Below, one piece after another: positions 60,181 to 64,000 of a stretch of DNA of 64,000 bases. The notes under the pieces were generated by a model, which was not told the DNA's origin, did no database searches, and worked only from the letters and a program-made list of their open reading frames with translations. The DNA is from JAFALK01 sp042701975 (GTDB lineage: Bacteria > Pseudomonadota > Gammaproteobacteria > Burkholderiales > Burkholderiaceae_C). Location of the stretch: positions 1,116,001 to 1,180,000 of the forward strand of contig CP170561.1 in the NCBI GenBank assembly GCA_042701975.1. The letters are read 5' to 3'. Every line of letters begins with the position of its first letter. The stretch's first letter is position 1. A program made the position numbers and the translations under genes.

Positions 60181-62496
60181 TTAGCGAAACGAAGACGCGT
60201 TGATGAGGGCGCCCATGCGTTCGCCCGACATCGGTCGCCCGAGCAGATAGCCCTGCAGCTGCGTGCAGCCGGCGGCTTCAGCCGCAGCGGCCTGGGCCTC
60301 GGTCTCCACGCCCTCGGCCACGATCTCGAGCGAGAGCGAACGACCGAGCATGCAGGTGGCTTGAACGATCGCGTTGGCATCCGGCGCCGGCAGCGGCGCG
60401 ATCATCGTGCGGTCGAGCTTGAGCGTGGCGATCGGCAGCTGGCGCAGCACGGTCAGCGAGGACTGCCCGGTGCCGAAGTCATCGAGCGCGCACTGCACGC
60501 CGTGCTCGCGCAAGAGCTGCAGCTGCGGCAGCACGCGGGCCAGGTGGCCGATGGCGGCGGTCTCGGTGATCTCGATCTGCAACAGCTCGGCCGGCAGATG
60601 CAGGGCATGCAGGCGCGAGAGCAGCCGCTCGGCAAAGCCGGCATCGTCGAACTGCAGCGGCGAGACGTTGACCGCCACGTGCGGCACGTGTTCGAAGCGG
60701 CGGCTCCATTCGGAGAGCTGCACGCAGACCAGCTCCAGCACCATCTCGCCCAGGGCCTTGATCTGGCCCGTGCGCTCGGCTGCCGGGATGAACTCGGCCG
60801 GGCTGACGCGGCCGCGGCCCGGACGCTCCCAGCGCACCAGGGCTTCCATGCCGCACAGCGAGCGGCTCCCAGCGGCGAACTTGGGCTGGTACTCGAGCAA
60901 GAACTCGCGCGCCGCCAACGCGCGGCCCAAAGACTGCTCGGCCTCCAGCCGCGCGCGGGTGATGCCGTCCATCGTGCGGTCGAAGAACACGGCCGACACG
61001 CCCGCATGGTGCTTGGCGCGGTGCATGGCGCTCTCGGCGCAGCGCAGCAAGGCGCTGGCATCGCGCGCATCCTGAGGGAACAGCGCCACGCCGATGGACA
61101 TGTGGACGAACAGCTCCGACCCCGACACGGCGAAGGGCGCATCGAGCAGGCCCATCATGCGGTCGACCACAGCCTGCGCCTGCACGGCGCCCACCGCCTG
61201 CTCGGCGATGACGAGGAACTGGTCCTCGCCCAGCCGCGCGAGCATGCAGCCCTCGGGCAGCTGCTGGTCAAGCCGGCGCGCGATGGCGTGCAAGAGCGCA
61301 TCGCCCACGTCGTGGCCCATGGTCTCGTTGACGAGCTGGAAGCGGTCCAGGTCGGCCGACATCACAGCAAACGCGGGCAGCGGAGCGGTACCGGGCGCGG
61401 TGGTGAGGGTACGCAGCCGTTCGACGGCGAAGTTGCGGTTGGGCAGGTCGGTCAGCTCGTCGTGCAGGGCCTGGCGGCGCAGCGCCTGCTCGGCCTGGTA
61501 GCGCGAGGTGTCGTCGATGATCATCAGCAGTTCGGCCGGCTGGCCGTCCCACTCGATGTAGCTGGACTGGGCGCGGACGTGGATCTCGCGGCCGTCCTGG
61601 CGCAGGCGCACGGCCTCCCACTCCACGCGCTCGCCGGGGCTGGCCACCACGCGCGCGTGGCGCTGGGAAGCTTCGTCCCACAGGTGCGAGGGCACCAGAT
61701 CGGCCAGCAGGCTGCGCGGCTCGCGGGTCATGTCGCTGAAGCCAAAGATCGTGCGCACCGCCGGGTTGGCGTAGACCACCTGGCCGTCCTGCGCCACGGC
61801 CAGGCCCTGCAGCGATTGCTCGGCCAGGCGCATGAAGCGCTCGTAGTGCTTGCGGACCTCGCGCCGGGCGCGCGCCACCGACAGCAGAATCTGCGCCAGC
61901 GACAGCAGCGTCTGCACGTACAGGCCGAGCGTGTAGGTGATGTTGGAGCGGCCGTTCTCGTCGAGCACCGGGCCCGACAGGTGCACCAGCGCCGACGCCA
62001 GAAAGAACAGCGCCACCCAGCGCTCGTTGCGATCCCCGCCGCGCCACATCACCACGCCGCTGGCCGTCGAGCCCAGGGCCAGCACGATGGCGCCAAAGAC
62101 CAAGCCGCTGCGGAAATCGCGCGCACCCAGGGCCGCCAGCGTGCCCAGCGTGACGACAAACAAGACCCAGACCAGGATCGGCGGCAGGCGCAGATCGCGG
62201 TAGTTCAGGGCGCCCACCAGCTGCAGGAAGAGCGAAGCCATCAGCGCCGTGGCCGCAACCAGGGCTTGAAGATCGCGGGCCGGGCCGGGCGGGAAGGCGT
62301 CCTGAAAAGTCGGGCCGGCGATCAGGCCCAAGCCCAGCAGCACCCAGCTCCAGCCCCAGAGCCGGACATGGCGGTGCTCGCGGTCGAGCCGCCACAGCAA
62401 GAGCAGCGCCACTCCAAGCATGGAGTTCAGGCTGGCGCTCATGAACATCAAGGCGTTCAAGCGGGCGGACCCTCCCTGTCTGACCACTGACGGCAT
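60181..62496 (-). CDS. Membrane PAS-GGDEF-EAL protein, probable c-di-GMP phosphodiesterase
   Basis: 771 aa. About six N-terminal membrane helices (1-215) lead to a PAS domain (MRLAEQSLQGLAVAQDGQVV). The GGDEF domain is degenerate: the signature reads RLGEDQFLVIA. The EAL domain keeps its catalytic residues (GMEALVRWERPGRG, CALDDFGTGQSSL, KLDRTMI). The likely activity is hydrolysis of c-di-GMP, with GGDEF as a GTP-binding regulatory module. Divergent from trpS, 55 bp between starts. Confidence 0.92.
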   Translation of the reverse strand: MPSVVRQGGSARLNALMFMSASLNSMLGVALLLLWRLDREHRHVRLWGWSWVLLGLGLIAGPTFQDAFPPGPARDLQALVAATALMASLFLQLVGALNYRDLRLPPILVWVLFVVTLGTLAALGARDFRSGLVFGAIVLALGSTASGVVMWRGGDRNERWVALFFLASALVHLSGPVLDENGRSNITYTLGLYVQTLLSLAQILLSVARARREVRKHYERFMRLAEQSLQGLAVAQDGQVVYANPAVRTIFGFSDMTREPRSLLADLVPSHLWDEASQRHARVVASPGERVEWEAVRLRQDGREIHVRAQSSYIEWDGQPAELLMIIDDTSRYQAEQALRRQALHDELTDLPNRNFAVERLRTLTTAPGTAPLPAFAVMSADLDRFQLVNETMGHDVGDALLHAIARRLDQQLPEGCMLARLGEDQFLVIAEQAVGAVQAQAVVDRMMGLLDAPFAVSGSELFVHMSIGVALFPQDARDASALLRCAESAMHRAKHHAGVSAVFFDRTMDGITRARLEAEQSLGRALAAREFLLEYQPKFAAGSRSLCGMEALVRWERPGRGRVSPAEFIPAAERTGQIKALGEMVLELVCVQLSEWSRRFEHVPHVAVNVSPLQFDDAGFAERLLSRLHALHLPAELLQIEITETAAIGHLARVLPQLQLLREHGVQCALDDFGTGQSSLTVLRQLPIATLKLDRTMIAPLPAPDANAIVQATCMLGRSLSLEIVAEGVETEAQAAAAEAAGCTQLQGYLLGRPMSGERMGALINASSFR

Positions 62497-62551
62497 TGCT
62501 GGGACAATGGCGGCCTGATCTGTACAGCAGCCGCTTCAAAGCTTCAAGACG

Positions 62552-63850
62552 ATGACCCAGCGCGTTCTCACCGGCATCACCACCACCGGCACCCTGCATC
62601 TTGGCAATTATGTGGGCGCAATCCGCCCCGCGATCATTGCAAGCCGCGAGCAAGGCGTGCAGAGTTTCTACTTCATGGCGGACTATCACGCCCTGATCAA
62701 GTGCGACGACCCCGAGCGCGTGGCCCGCTCGCGCCTGGAGATCACCGCCACCTGGATCGCCGCCGGCCTGGACCCCGAGGTCTCGCTGATCTACCGCCAA
62801 AGCGACATCCCCGAGATCCCCGAGCTGACCTGGCTGCTGACCTGCGTGACCGCCAAGGGGCAGATGAACCGCGCCCATGCCTACAAGGCCGCCGTGGATG
62901 CCAACGTGGCCGCCGGCGAGGACCCGGATGCCGGCATCAGCATGGGCCTGTTCAGCTACCCGATCCTGATGACGGCCGACATCCTGGCCTTCAACGCCCA
63001 CCGCGTGCCCGTCGGCAAGGACCAGGCCCAGCACATCGAGATGGCGCGCGACGTGGCGCAGCGCTTCAACCACCTGTTCTGCCCGCCCGACGCGCCGCTC
63101 TTTACCCTGCCCGACGCGCAGATCGACGCCGAGATGGAGCTGCTGCCGGGTCTGGACGGCCGCAAAATGAGCAAGAGCTACGACAACGTGATCCCGCTCT
63201 TCGTCGGCGGCTCCAAGGCGCTGAAGGATGCCATCGCCCGCATCGTCACCGACTCCAAGCTGCCCGGCGAACCCAAGGAGCCCGAGGGCACCGCGCTGAT
63301 CCAGATCTTCGACGCCTTCGCCAACGCGGAGCAACGCGCCGCCTTCCGCGCCGAGCTGCGCGCCGGGCTGGCCTGGGGCGAGGCCAAGCAGCGCCTGTTC
63401 GACCAGATCGAGGGCCAGATCGGCCCCATGCGTGCCAAGTACGACGAGCTGATGGCTTCGCCCGAGAAGCTCGAAGCCATTCTGCAGGCCGGCGCCAAGA
63501 AGGCCCGCGCCCTGGCGGGCCCGCTGCTGGAACAGGCCCGCCAGGCCGTGGGCCTGCGCAGTTTCGCCGCGCCGCTGCGGCAAGCCGTTAGCGCCAAGAA
63601 GGACAAGGCCGCCCTGCCCGTCTTCAAGCAGTACCGCGAGGCCGACGGCAAGTTCTACTTCAAGCTCAACGCCGCTGATGGGTCGCTCCTGCTGCAGAGC
63701 TCTGCCTTCGACTCCGGCCGCGACGCCGGCCAGTGGGTCTCGCGCCTCAAGAACGAAGGCGCCGGGGCTTTGGGCGCTGCGCCCGTGCAAAGGGCTGCGG
63801 ATGATGCGAGCATTGCCGCTGCACTTGCCGCTTTTGGAGACGAAGCATGA
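62552..63850 (+). CDS. trpS: Tryptophanyl-tRNA synthetase with C-terminal extension
   Basis: 432 aa. Class I signatures: HIGH-equivalent TLHLGNYVGAIRP and KMSKS in LDGRKMSKSYDN, with the AIDQ-like region YPILMTADILAFNAHRVP. The core ends near LLEQARQAVGL. An extra C-terminal part of about 90 residues follows, with FKQYREADGKFYFKLNAADG and LLLQSSAFDSGRDAGQWVSR, resembling the DUF1508/YegP fold. It charges tRNA-Trp. The stop overlaps the next start (ATGA). Confidence 0.93.
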   Translation: MTQRVLTGITTTGTLHLGNYVGAIRPAIIASREQGVQSFYFMADYHALIKCDDPERVARSRLEITATWIAAGLDPEVSLIYRQSDIPEIPELTWLLTCVTAKGQMNRAHAYKAAVDANVAAGEDPDAGISMGLFSYPILMTADILAFNAHRVPVGKDQAQHIEMARDVAQRFNHLFCPPDAPLFTLPDAQIDAEMELLPGLDGRKMSKSYDNVIPLFVGGSKALKDAIARIVTDSKLPGEPKEPEGTALIQIFDAFANAEQRAAFRAELRAGLAWGEAKQRLFDQIEGQIGPMRAKYDELMASPEKLEAILQAGAKKARALAGPLLEQARQAVGLRSFAAPLRQAVSAKKDKAALPVFKQYREADGKFYFKLNAADGSLLLQSSAFDSGRDAGQWVSRLKNEGAGALGAAPVQRAADDASIAAALAAFGDEA

Positions 63851-64000
63851 AGAGCCTGTTCAAGAAGACCACGCGCCGCACCGCGCTGTTCTCGGCCACC
63901 ATCGGTGCCGCCGTTGCCGCGCCCACGCTGGCCAGCGCCGCTGCGGCAACCGCAGCGGGCGGCGACAAGGTCGTCTATCACATCGACAACACCGCCAACC
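63847..64000 (+). CDS. DsrE-family exported protein, 3' partial
   Basis: 51 residues visible before the window end. A twin-arginine-like signal (KKTTRRTALFSATIGAAVAAP) ends at ASA, and the mature part begins GGDKVVYHIDNTAN, the characteristic first strand of DsrE-like sulfur-relay proteins. It overlaps trpS by four bases, so it is translationally coupled. Role unknown without the rest. Confidence 0.65.
   Translation, partial: MKSLFKKTTRRTALFSATIGAAVAAPTLASAAAATAAGGDKVVYHIDNTAN

Overview
The window looks like chromosomal DNA of a high-GC betaproteobacterium, most likely Burkholderiales of the Rubrivivax/Leptothrix/Roseateles type. The support is the GC-rich, G/C-ending codon use, a soluble NAD-linked formate dehydrogenase operon of Cupriavidus type, a soxCDYZAXB cluster, an EmrAB/NodT pump, several c-di-GMP enzymes and a TrpS with a C-terminal extension. 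This placement is inference; there is no rRNA in the window. I found no tRNA, CRISPR array, transposase or integrase.

The left edge (1-3174) is different: visibly AT-richer, with two genes that do not fit the backbone. The first, cut by the window start, is an ABC-type ATPase fused to a TOPRIM-like DUF4435 nuclease domain, the arrangement of fused PARIS (AriA-AriB) anti-phage proteins. The second joins an N-terminal DUF4062 (TIR/Rossmann-like) domain to another TOPRIM-like domain. They form the best candidate for an undescribed defence system. About 675 bp of scrambled sequence separates them from a glutamate-type amino-acid ABC operon that lacks its ATPase gene at exactly that end.

From 3.85 to 25 kb lie housekeeping and accessory backbone genes: amino-acid uptake, a small DUF3309 membrane protein, an RlmI-like methyltransferase, an aldo/keto reductase with a divergent LysR regulator, a CorC-type transporter, a QorB/HxlR pair, an LLM oxidoreductase, a two-component pair (receiver-TPR plus minimal kinase), MazG-like and LigT-like proteins, a TetR-controlled EmrA-EmrB-NodT pump with clear operators, and an unusual radical SAM protein.

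From 23.9 to 32.6 kb is a C1 module: LysR regulator, oxalate/formate-type transporter, then fdsG-B-A-D and fdhD, which together import formate, oxidise it to CO2 and deliver NADH. From 32.6 to 41 kb are a TIGR03790 lipoprotein, a small glycosyltransferase, an ECF sigma/anti-sigma/secreted-protein operon, a TSUP transporter behind a leader with a terminator hairpin, an HDOD protein, a VOC protein and a diguanylate cyclase. From 41 to 48 kb an ArsR-type regulator precedes soxCDYZAXB, a full thiosulfate-oxidising set with Tat or Sec signals.

From 48.4 to 64 kb are small exported proteins, an RluA-type pseudouridine synthase, a TIGR02285 protein, a divergent MurA, a YjjJ-like HipA kinase with repeated operator-like boxes, TrhO next to a cysteine desulfurase-rhodanese fusion, a GNAT protein, a diguanylate cyclase, phosphatidylserine decarboxylase, a PAS-GGDEF-EAL protein, trpS and the start of a DsrE-family gene cut by the window end.
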